Shown here: piece by piece, positions 18,390-28,173 of the stretch
How positions within the stretch are numbered: the first letter of the stretch is position 1
Layout: every line of letters begins with the position of its first letter
From: Diplonema papillatum
Taxonomy: Eukaryota; Euglenozoa; Diplonemea; Diplonemida; Diplonemidae
Reading direction: 5' to 3'
DNA: 64,000 nucleotides
Assembly: GCA_030068145.1 (NCBI GenBank)
Contig: JAPJBO010000533.1
Coordinates: forward strand, 62,001-126,000
Position numbers and translations under genes: made by a program
The notes under the pieces: model-generated
Told to the model about the DNA's origin: nothing
Seen by the model: the letters and a program-made list of their open reading frames with translations, nothing else
The model's database searches: none

Positions 18390-18888
18390 CGCTATGCGAT
18401 CGCAGGTACTCGAATGGTGTCCGGGACGTTTTGAAGGCGTTTCTCGTAGACGTGGAAGGTGTGGACACGCTGCCGGACATCAGCCCCGTGTCTGTTTCCG
18501 AGGCACACATTCGGCACTCCGCACTGCGGTGCAGACCGGGCTCAACATCAAGCTCAAGCTGTCGCAAACGGTCAACGCGGCGATGCAGGTGCAGCATGCG
18601 AAGATCAAGCTCCTCAACCGGAAGCGGGAGCGCGGGAGACGCGCCAGCAAGCTGCTCGCCCCCTTCAACTACAAAATCAAGTCGTCGCAGAATTTCAAAC
18701 CGGCCATGTCCCCCTTGAACCCGCATGGGCTGTCCTTCGGCTTCCGGATACCAACGGAACCTGCACCGCTCGATCCAGCCGCCGACACGCCGACGAGCAC
18801 CAGCGCCCCGCTGCAAAACGTGGGCACCCCGAAGCTGGATCCGGCCGTTTACTTCTGGAACAAGCGGGTGCCGCAGTTGGTCGACAAG
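18390..18888 (+). CDS. probable exon(s) of an unrecognised gene
   Basis: I do not recognise the product. One frame reads YSNGVRDVLKAFLVDVEGVD and SPVSVSEAHIRHSALR (to about 18530). The adjacent frame continues with RTAVQTGLNIKLKLSQTVNA, a basic stretch LLNRKRERGRRASKLLAPF, then SPLNPHGLSFGFRIP and YFWNKRVPQLVDK. The last codon is followed by a donor-like gtttgt at 18889, after which the DNA turns into repeat. The start side (gcgatcgcag before gtactcg) resembles a 3' splice site. The frame change near 18530 may reflect a very short intron or an indel. The even residue composition and the donor site favour a real host exon. The function is unknown. Confidence 0.45.
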
Positions 18889-18969
18889 GTTTGTATTTTT
18901 TGTCGTATAAGCAGGGGTTATTCTAATCCCCGAAATTCAGGAAAATCCCGGTTAAAAAGTCAACATGGC

Positions 18970-19125
18970 CAGTGCAGTCACCGGCCGGTCGAATTGACAA
19001 AAAAAAAATTATTGCTCTCGGATTGACATTCGACCAGTCAAGGCGGTCGAATGTGGACACCGGTCGAATTCGACCAGCGCCCGTGTCGATTCGACCGGGC
19101 AAAAAAAAAATTAGAAAAATCTGCC
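18970..19125. repeat. GTCGAAT-rich short repeat element
   Basis: ccggtcgaattgacaaaaaa, attcgaccagtcaaggcggt, cggtcgaattcgaccagcgc and tgtcgattcgaccgggcaaa. gtcgaatt and its complement recur with A9-A10 tracts at both ends. It looks like a small imperfect inverted-repeat element in the putative intron. Confidence 0.5.
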
Positions 19126-19734
19126 ATGGGTCACTGTGCCTCACAGTAGTAGAAAATGGTGGGAAAACGACAAAAGCCAAGGTCACGGGGGCAAGGGCAA
19201 GCTTTTGGATTCCCAACTCCGCTCACCAGCTCCCAGATTGCAGTATGTTCGGCTGCAGCCAGAATACAGAGACTACTGGGGTCTACAACAAGCTGGTGAA
19301 GCAGCAGCACACCCACGAAGGCACATGCCAAGGTCACAGCAGTCATAATGAGGCCCACCTACAAAACCAAAACAGTGTTCCATTGCCTCAGGCATCTGAA
19401 GACTCCACTGCAACCCCGAAACTCGTCGCTCTGGGCCCATCTTTTGTATTGAGACAGTGAACCTGGGTTGTCGGCCTGTTCATGGCACTAATGATTCACA
19501 AGCGAAGCCACTGGAAAAGTCGTATTAAGCCGTCCTACTACTGAAGCACGACAGTGTACCAACTTTGTGAGACTGCCCGTTTTAGCTAAAACCCAGAGTT
19601 TCAAGGGAACTTTTACTCTAAAACACCACATGTTGTTTTCCCACGCATAGCATGGGGAAAATTTTTTCTGGCATAGGATGGATTTCGACCTGTATTCGCC
19701 AGTGCGCTTAAGTTGTGGCAAATTCCTGTCCAGT
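19126..19734. other. non-coding, nothing recognised
   Basis: Short overlapping frames only. A variant of the aagcgaactt..actctaaa motif (aagggaacttttactctaaa) lies near 19600. Confidence 0.35.
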
Positions 19735-19915
19735 AGTAGTAGTAGTAGGTGTCGTCTGCCGAAGCAGCCGGAGACAGCAGGCGCAGGGGGCAGGTCTTGC
19801 TTTACAATTCTCTTCTTCATGGAGACCCGCCCCCGGCAATCCCGACTGTCCAATCTCTGTCGCGAAAGGTTTGTGCCCTGTAGTGATGAGGTGGTTGACC
19901 AGGCCCTCACGTAAC
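19735..19915 (-). repeat. dispersed repeat R, copy 3
   Basis: Reverse complement of the repeat at 17767-17975, including the gggcctggtcaaccacctca and ggacagtcgggattgccggg blocks and the tctccggctgctt tail. Confidence 0.7.
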
Positions 19916-19925
19916 CTTGTACGTA

Positions 19926-20092
19926 CGGCGTGCAGCTCGCTTGGGTTTTTGAGATCCGTCTGGCCTCGATGACGTGCAGCTCGCCTTGGCTGAGATCCGC
20001 AGTGCCACGTGCACGGCGTGCAGCTCGCTTGGTTTGAGATCCGTCTGGCCTCGATGACGTGCAGCTCGCTTTGGCTGAGATCCGAAGTGCAA
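19926..20092. repeat. tandem repeat of CGTGCAGCTCGC units
   Basis: Two copies of a unit of about 85-90 bp: gcgtgcagctcgcttggttt, gagatccgtctggcctcgat, gacgtgcagctcgctttggc, tgagatccg. Each contains two related halves starting cgtgcagctcgc. Confidence 0.8.
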
Positions 20093-21030
20093 ACTGTGGC
20101 TGACCAAGCCGCTGTTTGAGCTCTGCAGGGGTTTTGATGCACTCCAAAATGCGGGTACCAACAACCCCGGCAGCTGGGAGGAATGGCTACCGAGCATGGG
20201 TGCGTGGCGTTCGTGGACGCGCAACTGCGTGCAAACAAGCGTCACGCAATTAGCAGAGACAGGTCACCACTCGTTCTGCAGTGGAGCATTAAGCTCAATG
20301 TGTCGGGAGCAGTAGTTGTCGACTGAAAAGTAAGCACGTACCGCGGATGCAGAACATCGATGCAGACGATGAGTGCCGCAAATGCAGGCATTCGAGGCCG
20401 TTCTACGAGCAGGCAAGCTGGCAAGCGAGAGAGCGTGCCGTACCTCAGGCAGGTCGCTCGAAAACGGGGACCCGAAATGGAAGATCCACCCCCAGGAACA
20501 ATACCCAGCGGACTGGAAGCGCAGGCAGGCCCGGATGGAAGCATGGGGTAGAGCCAGCATGACACACGAATTTGGAAATGATGCTTCATTTGGAAACAGC
20601 GAGGGCAGAGGGTTAATCTGCTTGTACTAGGCTCCTCGGTTCCCGTAGTATCGGGGGAGTTTGAGGCAATTGCTGGCTGGTGGTCGGTTGTAGTCCGTTA
20701 CGTCAAGCACAACCGGGCTTGCCCTCTGGAGGCTTAGGAAAATAGTGGTTCCTGTCTGTCAGAGATGTGCATTCAGCGCTGCAATGGCAAAGCATTCCGG
20801 GTACCTTCTGCGGTGGACCTACACTTTCGGTGCCGCCTTACATATTAATTGGTGTTGGTTTTTACTCGACAGGACCCTGGTGCAGTCTGTTTAGCTTGAT
20901 TGCAGCGATCACCTGCCATAACCTGAAGGGGGGGTGCAAAATAAGAAATCGGACCCCCCTTGAGTTTTTCCGGGTTTGTGCCGGGTTTGTGCCGGGTTTG
21001 CACCGGGCATATGGATCACACCAATAATAT
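20093..21030. other. non-coding, nothing recognised
   Basis: Three overlapping frames are open at 20347-20630, with none preferred. A pyrimidine/AT stretch and an (AT)n run at about 21027-21042 lead into the next repeat. No gene is seen. Confidence 0.35.
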
Positions 21031-21078
21031 ATATATATATATATGAGACGATGCCAAACCCCCCCCCCCCCCCCCCCC

Positions 21079-21231
21079 ACCAGACTCACACCGCAGTCCT
21101 GTCTGCAGACACTCAGGTTCCACGCTGATGATGGTCCGCCTTATGTGTCCGTGGCTTAAAGGACCGAAACACGGCGCGGACGGGACCAGTGCGGTGTTGA
21201 GCACATACCCATTCCAAGCACGTTCTTGCAA
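21079..21231 (+). repeat. 153-bp direct repeat, copy 1
   Basis: accagactcacaccgcagtc...gcacgttcttgcaa is repeated at 21571-21723 with a 492-bp offset. Both copies adjoin C runs. Confidence 0.85.
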
Positions 21232-21570
21232 TCCCCCCATTCCAGTAGGGTACTTCGCGTAACGCGACTTGCTGCCCTCAGCACGCAGGATTTACTTCCT
21301 CGCACTCTTTTCCTTTTGGTACTTCAACCATTGGTGCTGCACACGGCAACCCCATGTCCACTGGAGTTTACTTTGCAGATTGCCACCGTAAAAAGAAGAC
21401 AAGTCAGTGCTGCCTAGCGAGTCGCAGTCACCATCAGGGCGAGTGCCCTGAGTTTTTTAACTGATTGCTCAGACACGGTTGTAGGGGCCTTCTCCCCGTG
21501 ACGGATTCGCCTGTGCTCTAGTAGCACGGGTGGTCCTGGCTGTGACGAGCTACGAACAGCCGCCTGACAA

Positions 21571-21723
21571 ACCAGACTCACACCGCAGTCCTGTCTGCAG
21601 ACACTCAGGTTCCACGCTGATGATGGTCCGCCTTATGTGTCCGTGGCTTAAAGGACCGAAACACGGCGCGGACGGGACCAGTGCGGTGTTGAGCACATAC
21701 CCATTCCAAGCACGTTCTTGCAA
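21571..21723 (+). repeat. 153-bp direct repeat, copy 2
   Basis: Second copy. The pair encloses 339 bp without coding potential. The pair plus spacer sits inside the C run of element Q. Confidence 0.85.
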
Positions 21724-22314
21724 ACCCCCCCCTTTGCACTAATAAAAACCTTTTTGACATCACCCCATACTGGCCCCGAACCCCCATCTGTGTGGCCCAA
21801 AACGGGTCCCAAACGGTTTTTGACGGGCTGAGTCGAGGTAAAGGGGTCTCCGAAGGCCCACGAATGGGCCCAGGTGGGCCCAGGTGGGCCCCGGAGCGGG
21901 CACTCAGCGCGAGGGGGAGAGCCCCCAAAAATGGGGTCGTTTTCGGGCCTCGCCACTACTCAAGCTAGTCAAACACCTTCTGGCCTCCAGCGGGAAACCC
22001 AGACTTCAAAACGACAAGATCGGCTGTGTTCAGTCGTAGATAGTCACCAGCGGGTCCTCTTGAAGCCGAAGAATGCTCTCGGGGGTCACAGTTAGCCCCA
22101 TGTGTGCAGCGCCAGCAGTGGGCAGGCACACGCTTAGAATGTGTGGTATGCAAGTGCACCCTGCCTAGAATCCGGCTTCACCCGCTTTTGAGACACAGTG
22201 CTTACAAGGAAAACGCAGAATATAAGGTGGAAAAATGCAAAAGAACCAAGATGACGACTTTGGGCCCCCCCGCCAACGCTAATCTCTGCAGCCTTTCCCC
22301 GGTTCTTTCAGAGA

Positions 22315-22614
22315 TTGTCACCCACGACCATTCCCCATTGCTGCGAATGCCTCCTTCGATTCTGCGATCTTGATCGCGCGATCGCAGATTTGAAGGCCGG
22401 GGAGGCTGCGGAGGACGTCATCGAAGCGGCCGAAAACCGCCGCCGTCGCTACCGATGCTGCCCGTTCGAGCTCTTCGGTATCGGAGAGAGGGCTGACAGG
22501 GCAGCAGTGACGAAGGCGTACCGCCGCCTAGCTTCGTGGTGGCACCCGGATAAACCCGGGGGAGATGCGGCGATGATGGTGCTCATCAACGCAGCAAAAG
22601 ACTACTTGTCGTAG
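22315..22614 (+). CDS. J-domain (DnaJ/Hsp40-like) protein or exon
   Basis: The C-terminal half of this 99-residue frame is a J domain, which binds Hsp70 and stimulates its ATPase. FELFGIGERADRAAVTKAYR is helix I-II, WWHPDKPGGDAAM carries the HPD loop that is essential for Hsp70 contact, and VLINAAKDYLS is helix III. All core positions are present. The first 45 residues contain CCECLLRFCDLDRAIADLKA, a helical lead-in. There is no G/F region or zinc domain. The stop follows directly after helix III (22612), so the J domain is C-terminal, or the frame is an exon. The upstream exon, if any, was not found. Cys pairs before the domain (CCECLL, CC at about residue 49) are of unknown meaning. Confidence 0.7.
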   Translation: MSPTTIPHCCECLLRFCDLDRAIADLKAGEAAEDVIEAAENRRRRYRCCPFELFGIGERADRAAVTKAYRRLASWWHPDKPGGDAAMMVLINAAKDYLS

Positions 22615-22639
22615 CCGCATCGAAAAGGAATTACCTACC

Positions 22640-23538
22640 CTGGGTATGCCCACTGTCGTTCTTTGCACCGCCGGTCTCCTTTTCGTTGCGACGCGGATCA
22701 AAAGTGATTATACTGATCACCTCTGTCCGCCCCGGAAACGCCGCCGCCGCCGGCCCCGGCGCCACCTTCGCCGCCGCCGGCCTGCTCCAAACGGAAGCCG
22801 GGCGAGGCGGGCGGCGAGGCGCGCAAGAGAGTGCGTCTCGCAGAGCCGCCGCCGGCCCCGGCGACGCCGCTGCCGCCGCTGCAGGTCGAGGCGCCACCTC
22901 CGCCGCCGGCCCCGGCGACGCCGCCGCCGCAGGCGGAGCTGCGGGTTTGAGACCATTTCTGGTCTCTTTCTGCAAGATGCGCATACCCGGCACTTTGCCG
23001 GGGAACTTGCGTCGTCCGTCGCTGCGCTGGTCCGCATGTTGCAGGAGGTCCGAGCGGCGCCCTTCTTGCAACGTGTGGATCGCATCTGGTCGCTAGCGTA
23101 CACTGTGCTGGGGAAGCTTGCACAGTGCGCGCAGCTGCGAACGGAGTTGCTCGTCTTGCCCTGCTCGGTGCTGGCGTCCTCGCCATCCGTCCTGAGTGCT
23201 TCTGGGATGCTTTCTGCATCCCAATCACACAGGGGATGCATTCGGAAAAGGTCGCAGCCTTTGTGAGCATGCTCAGCGAGCAAGCGGCCACGTTTGTCAA
23301 GAACCCGCCCATTGACGTCAAGAAGGCAGACCTCGCCAGCTTCGTTAAGGCGGCCTTGACCTTTTGGACGCGGATACTTGCCATGACTGTTCCGCATAGC
23401 TGTCAGGAGTGCTGCGTCAGGTTCCTGTGCATTGCTCTGGACTGGCCTGGCACACCGCCGCTGGCCCGCTCCGGGTTTGCGGGTCCTGGTGATGCTGACT
23501 CGAGCGGAGCTGAGTTCGGCGTGTGGGAGCAAATTTAA
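22640..23538 (+). CDS. Pro/Arg-rich and helical ORFs, possible exons
   Basis: I do not recognise these. Over 22730-22950 all frames are open because of a GCC-type composition. The likely sense frame reads PPPPAPAPPSPPP, SKRKPGEAGGEARKRVRLAE, then more Pro/Ala. From about 22950 a frame reads FLQDAHTRHFAGELASSVAA and QRVDRIWSLAYTVLGKLAQC. From 23237 another frame gives MHSEKVAAFVSMLSEQAATF, VKNPPIDVKKADLASFVKAA and LTFWTRILAMTVPHSCQECC, with residue patterns of a real helical protein. The frame change near 23200 suggests introns or decay. The SKRK...RVRLAEPPP segment recurs at 23.66 kb. Confidence 0.35.
22786..22862 (+). repeat. KR-rich coding repeat, copy 1
   Basis: ctccaaacggaagccgggcg...agccgccgccggcc is nearly identical to 23669-23745 (ctccaaacggaagcggggcg...). 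Confidence 0.75.
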
Positions 23539-23633
23539 CCTGTGATGGCAATTTCAGCGCCAGTACCCGGGGGGGTGACCCTAAGTTCTGGTGAAGCAAA
23601 GCAAAGTTCGGGCGAAGCAAAGTTCGGGCTCTG

Positions 23634-23935
23634 GTGATGCTGACTATGGCGGAGCTGCCGCCGCTGGCCCGCTCCAAACGGAAGCGGGGCGAGGCGGGCG
23701 GCGAGGCGCGCAAGAGAGCGCGTCTCCCAGAGCCGCCGCCGGCCGTGGCGAGCAAGTTTAGCACAGCCCAGCTGCCGTGCGGCGGCTTCACGGGATTCGG
23801 GATTGACGAGGGCCCACAGGGTGCGGCCTTGAAGTCGTTGATCGCAGGTCGGGCTCACGGTGAGCTCGTCGGCGAGCTGGAGCATCGCCCGGCGCCCCCC
23901 CTCACACCCCTGCCCTCAATGTTGGCACCTTATGT
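23634..23935 (+). CDS. hypothetical KR-rich ORF start
   Basis: The frame begins MMLTMAELPPLARSKRKRGE, then AGGEARKRARLPEPPP, then a globular-looking stretch QLPCGGFTGFGIDEGPQGAA and LKSLIAGRAHGELVGELEHR. The frame stays open to 24248, but that part is antisense to the Gln-rich ORF. The KRKRGEAGGEARKRARLPE segment looks like a bipartite nuclear-localisation signal. It duplicates the segment at 22786-22862, so this may be a second, partial copy of the same gene. Function unknown. Confidence 0.3.
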
Positions 23936-24971
23936 GGTGTGCTTTGTTTTCCTTTGTTGTGTTACCGTCGATCCCGAGGGACGAACAGTTTGGTGTCTTC
24001 CGACCCTGGTTACAAATAAGTACGTGCGCTCGGCTAAAGGCCGGCGCGGGGCGAGACTGGAGGCAGCAGTTAAAGTTCGGGAACTGCTTCGTGCACCAGT
24101 AGTGGTGCAACCGCACCTCCTGCAGGAGGTCGTTCCCCAGGCGCACAATTTCCGGGTTGTACACCCAGCCGCCGCCCTGCGCGACTCCGTTGATCCAGTC
24201 CCGAAGCCGCCGGAAACTGTCTGTCAAGGATTCGCTCTGCGCCCCTGACACGTACTTCAGGCGTAGATCCCTGACCAGGCCGGCGACGTCGGTCGCCATG
24301 GCCTCTTCCCAGCCACGAACGTCTGCAGCGTCCTCGGGGTACCCGGCGATCACCGGCTTCGCGTCCAATTGCATCATCGGCATTTCGCTTTCCGCCACCG
24401 CGGGTGCCCCCTGCAGCGGAGCGGGATCCGCGGCCTGCGCTGCGGGCTGGCCACGGGCCTGCTGCTGCAGATCAGGCTGGCTCACCTGTGCCTGCAGCGC
24501 CTGCACCTGTTGCTGCATCTGCTGCAGCATCACCACCATGTGCTGCTGCTGCTGCTGTTGCGCCTGCACCTGCTGCTGTTGTTGCAGAATCATCTGCCGC
24601 AGCTGCTCCTGCACGCTCCCGGATGCTCCTGGCACTGACGGCGGTGCTACACCAACCCGAAGAACCGCCTCACGCACTGCCTTCGCCTCCTCTGTCTCGC
24701 TGTAATACAGCATCGCGAGCAGGCGCCCAAGATCGAGCTCTTCCAGACTCGCCGCCGGAACAGCCAGGACGTCGGCCGTCACGGCCCTCGCCTTCTCCAC
24801 GGTCTTATCGTCAAGAGGACCGAAGTGTTCCTCCCCGAACTTCTCCAGCCGATGCCTCGTCAGCCGCATCTTCTCTGCCGGCTCGCTCTTGAACCGGGCC
24901 TCCCACGAAGCCCTGAGACGGGCGGGAAACCTCGCCTCATAGCGATCCCCCTGCGGCAGCGGCGACGACAT
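23919..24971 (-). CDS. Gln-rich coiled-coil protein, ORF1/gag-like
   Basis: I do not recognise the protein. I take Met at 24971 (MSSPLPQGDRYEARFPARLR) as start, because the frame upstream to 25130 is unlike protein. The N-terminal 100 residues are charged and helical (EKMRLTRHRLEKFGEEHFGP, EELDLGRLLAMLYYSETEEA). Residues about 125-185 are a Gln-rich coil (QEQLRQMILQQQQQVQAQ, MLQQMQQQVQALQAQVSQ). A conserved-looking block follows (DAADVRGWEEAMATDVAGLV, SFRRLRDWINGVAQGGGWVY). The last 60 residues look non-coding, so a splice donor near gaggtgcgg (about 24120) or a truncation is likely. Charged N-terminus, Gln coil and C-terminal block would fit a retroelement first ORF or a host protein. Confidence 0.4.
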
Positions 24972-25084
24972 GGTAGAGAAATAGCTTTTAAAAAGATTTT
25001 CCCCGCCAGCCAGCCCAAAGGAACCTGAAGTTCGTTCGTAATGCCTTGTGGAATTCCCTCGATGAATCGCAAGACGGAGTATCC

Positions 25085-25525
25085 GAGCTAGCGGACGGTA
25101 GCGGACGGAGTTTCTCCAACTCTTTACCACGCATCGGTTTCAGGGACTTATAATCCCCTCTTTTCAGAGTGCTTTGCAGCTTTCCATTCAAATTGATACC
25201 AGAAACCTACCACTCAGGCTCTAGCTCGGATACTCCGTCCGCCACCGTCCGCTCGCTCGGATACTCCGTCCGCCACCGTCCGCTACTCCGTCCGCTACCG
25301 TCCGCTAGCTCGGATACTCCGTCCGCTACCGTCCGCTAGCTCGGATACTCCGTCCGCCACCGTCCGCTAGCTCGGAAACTCCGTCCGCTACCGTCCGCTC
25401 GCTCGGATACTCCGTCCGCTACCGTCCGCTAGCTCGGATACTCCGTCCGCTACCGTCCGCTAGCTCGGATACTCCGTCCGCCACCGTCCGCTAGCTCGGA
25501 AACTCCGTCCACTACCGTCGGCCAG
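25085..25525. repeat. 31-bp minisatellite
   Basis: Units of gctagctcggatactccgtc plus cgctaccgtcc. About ten copies lie from 25215 to 25525, with isolated units from 25085. Variants are cgctcg, ccaccg and ggaaac. Confidence 0.9.
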
Positions 25526-25530
25526 CTCGG

Positions 25531-25561
25531 AACTTGCACCAAGATTCTCTTGGTGCAAGTT
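25531..25561. repeat. perfect 13-bp stem hairpin
   Basis: aacttgcaccaag, loop attct, cttggtgcaagtt. It directly follows the 31-bp array. No adjacent gene end is clear, so a terminator role is not claimed. Confidence 0.7.
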
Positions 25562-25891
25562 GTCCGAAAATCTCTAAGTCGGTTTCCCAGGGGACTTGCC
25601 TGGAAAACAGTTTTTGGACTCAGGAATTCTATGGGAAATGGATAAGTACAAATAGCCAAAATTTCGAGGATTTGGAATTTTTTGGAGAGTGCGTCGATCA
25701 AGTCGTGGCAGCTCGGCAGGTGCCGCCGCGAGTCATCAGGAGCCGGTATCGACGAGTCGGACACGCTGTGTTGATGGTGCAGCTGTCAACCAGCGTATAG
25801 AGACGTTTTTAGGGCCTGGGGTGGGTAGGTCCCTCCCCCCCCCCCCCCATTTTCGTGGGAAAAAAGTCCGCTATAGTAAAAATCCTCTCTC

Positions 25892-25995
25892 CCTAAGCTA
25901 AATAAAAAGTTTCAGGCCCTCCTGGCTATAAGCTAAATAAAAAGTTTTTTGTGGCTAGAAGCTAAATAAAAAGTTTCTTGGTGGCTATAAGCTAA
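25892..25995. repeat. 35-bp tandem repeat
   Basis: Three to four copies of (t)aagctaaataaaaagttt with variable ggccctcctggctat-type spacers. Confidence 0.75.
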
Positions 25996-26017
25996 TTATC
26001 CCTTCTTAATTAGTATT

Positions 26018-26535
26018 GCTGGTAAAGCCGGATTCTAGGCAGGGCGCACCTGCTGCACCCACTCTATTTACAACGTGTGCCTGCCCACCGCAGGCGCTGC
26101 AGGCGGGGTGGCCAAGTAGGGCTATCGGTGACCCCTGAGAACATTCTTCGGCTTCAAGAGGACCCGCTGGTGGCTCTCTACAGCGGAACACAGCCGATCT
26201 TGTCGTTTTGAAGTCTGGGTTTCCTGCTGGAGGCCAGAAGGTGTTTGACTAGCTTGAGTAGTGGCGAGGCTTTGAAAATGACCCCATTTTGGGGGCACCC
26301 CCCCTCGCACTGAGTGCCTGCTCCGGGGCCCACCTGGGCCCACCTGGGCCTATTCGTGGGCCTTCAGAGACCCCTTTACCTCGACTCAGCCCGCCAAAAA
26401 CCGTTTGGGAACCGTTTTGGGCCACACAGGTGGGGTTTCAGGGCCAGTATGGGGTGACATCAAAAAAAGATTTATTAGTGCAAAGGGGGGGGGGGGGGGT
26501 TTTGGCATCGTACCATATATATATATATATTTTTT
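26018..26535 (-). repeat. dispersed element Q, copy 2 (inverted)
   Basis: Reverse complement of the element at 21027-22185 without the 645-bp insertion. It starts aagccggattctaggcaggg and ends gggggggttttggcatcgta followed by an (AT)n run. Confidence 0.7.
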
Positions 26536-26727
26536 TTTTGCGCATTTGAGGTGCGCAAAAGACCCCCCGTATTATCCTATGCAAAATGTGCAGGCTTTTA
26601 GCTTTATTTTGGTTTTTAATACGAAACGTGTTAATGTTTCATAGCTTCAGATCCGGGGTGTTTCTTAATTAACACGTTTCGTATTAAAACCGTTTCGTAC
26701 TAAACACGTTTCATATTAAACCCGCAT

Positions 26728-27766
26728 ACGGTATAACCTTCTGCAATCTCCGTGAACCTGGTGGTGAATTGAATATCAAAGGACGCTTCAGCACACCGCT
26801 CCTTACCTAATCTGAATTACAACTTTCAGCACTTTCCCCACGGAATGAGTGGTATAACAAAGGATGCGGCAGCACACCGTTTTTTGTCAGTTTCAATTAT
26901 GACCTTCTGCAATCTCCGCGAACCTTGTGGGATGAGTTGAATATCAAAGGATGCTTCAGCACACCGCTCCTTACCTAATCTGAATTACAACTATCCGCAC
27001 TTTCTCCTGTGGTCCCCCACGGAATGAGTGGTATAACAAAGGATGCGTCAGCACACCGTTTTTTTTTGTCTTTTTCAATTATAACCTTCTGCAATCTCCG
27101 TGAACCTTGTGGGATGAGTTGAATATCAAAGGATGCTTCAGCACACCGCTCCTTACCTAATCTGAATTACAACTTCCAGCACTTTCTCCTGTGGTCCCCC
27201 ACGGAATGAGTGGTATAACAAAGGATGCGTCAGCACACCGGTTTTTTTTGTCTTTTTCAATTATAACCTTCTGCAATCTCCGTGAACCTGGTGGGATGAG
27301 TTGAATATCAAAGGATGCTTCAGCACACCGCTCCTTACCTAATCTGAATTACAACTTTCCGCACTTTCTCCTGTGGTCCCCCACGGAATGAGTGGTATAA
27401 CAAAGGATGCGGCAGCACACCGTTTTTTGTCAGTTTCAATTATAACCTTCTGCAATCTCCGTGAACCTTGTGGGATGAGTTCAATATCAAAGGATGCTTC
27501 AGCACACCGCTCCTTACCTAATCTGAATTACAACTTTCCGCACTTTCTCCTGTGGTCCCCCGGAATGAGTGGTATAACAAAGGATGCGGCAGCACACCGT
27601 TTTTTGTCAGTTTCAATTATAACCTTCTGCAATCTCCGTGAACCTTGTGGGATGAGTTCAATATCAAAGGATGCTTCAGCACACCGCTCGTTACCTAATC
27701 TGAATTACAACTATCCGTACTTTCTCCTCACGGAATGCGTGGTATAACAAAGGATGCGTCAGTGGT
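26728..27766 (+). repeat. about 180-bp satellite block S0
   Basis: About six tandem monomers with starts (ataaccttctgcaatctccg) roughly 176-183 bp apart. Each monomer holds two related halves. One has gttgaatatcaaaggatgct tcagcacaccgc, the other has gtggtataacaaaggatgcg (g/t)cagcacaccg. The same satellite separates the LINE blocks at 37.3, 42.2 and 47.1 kb. Confidence 0.9.
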
Positions 27767-28149
27767 GTGGTCGGTATAGCCAGGGGGAACTACGGGGGAA
27801 CTACGGGGAACTGACCTTGGGGGGGTTTTTTTTTTTTTTTGTAGTGGATTTTTTCAAACGCCACGCACCAAACCGGGAGCTTTGGAGTGAGCAAACCGGG
27901 TCCTCTTGCTTGGGCTTTCCACAGAAGGGCCAAGCCTTTGAAAAATGGAGCCTTCGGAGTGTCGGGGGTGGTGCTTTCGTGGATGGCAGAGGCCTGACCG
28001 ATCGAGATCTGCAGAATATCTTGGACATCCCACAGATAAAATTGGCAGCACGCAATCAAGAGTCCGGTGATAGACGAAGATATGTGCTTGAGTCCAACTT
28101 GTCTGCATGGAAGGGAAGCTGATAAGAAGTTACTGTCTGCATGGAAGGG
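27767..28149. other. mostly non-coding, T run and short ORF
   Basis: A T run lies at about 27825-27840. A plus-strand frame ends RGLTDRDLQNILDIPQIKLA, then SNLSAWKGS (stop near 28120), which looks protein-like but is too short to name. ctgcatggaagggaagctga is duplicated at 28103 and 28136. Confidence 0.35.
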
Positions 28150-28173
28150 AAGCTGATAAGACGTTACTTCTTA

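Larger units (their letters stand above)
21027..22185 (+). repeat. dispersed element Q, copy 1, with an insertion
   Basis: It begins with (AT)n, gacgatgccaaa and a C run, and resumes after an insertion at 21724 with C run, tttgcactaataaaaacc. It continues through cccaggtgggcccaggtggg to tgcctagaatccggcttcac. The same blocks occur in reverse complement at 26018-26530. It has no coding capacity. Confidence 0.7.
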
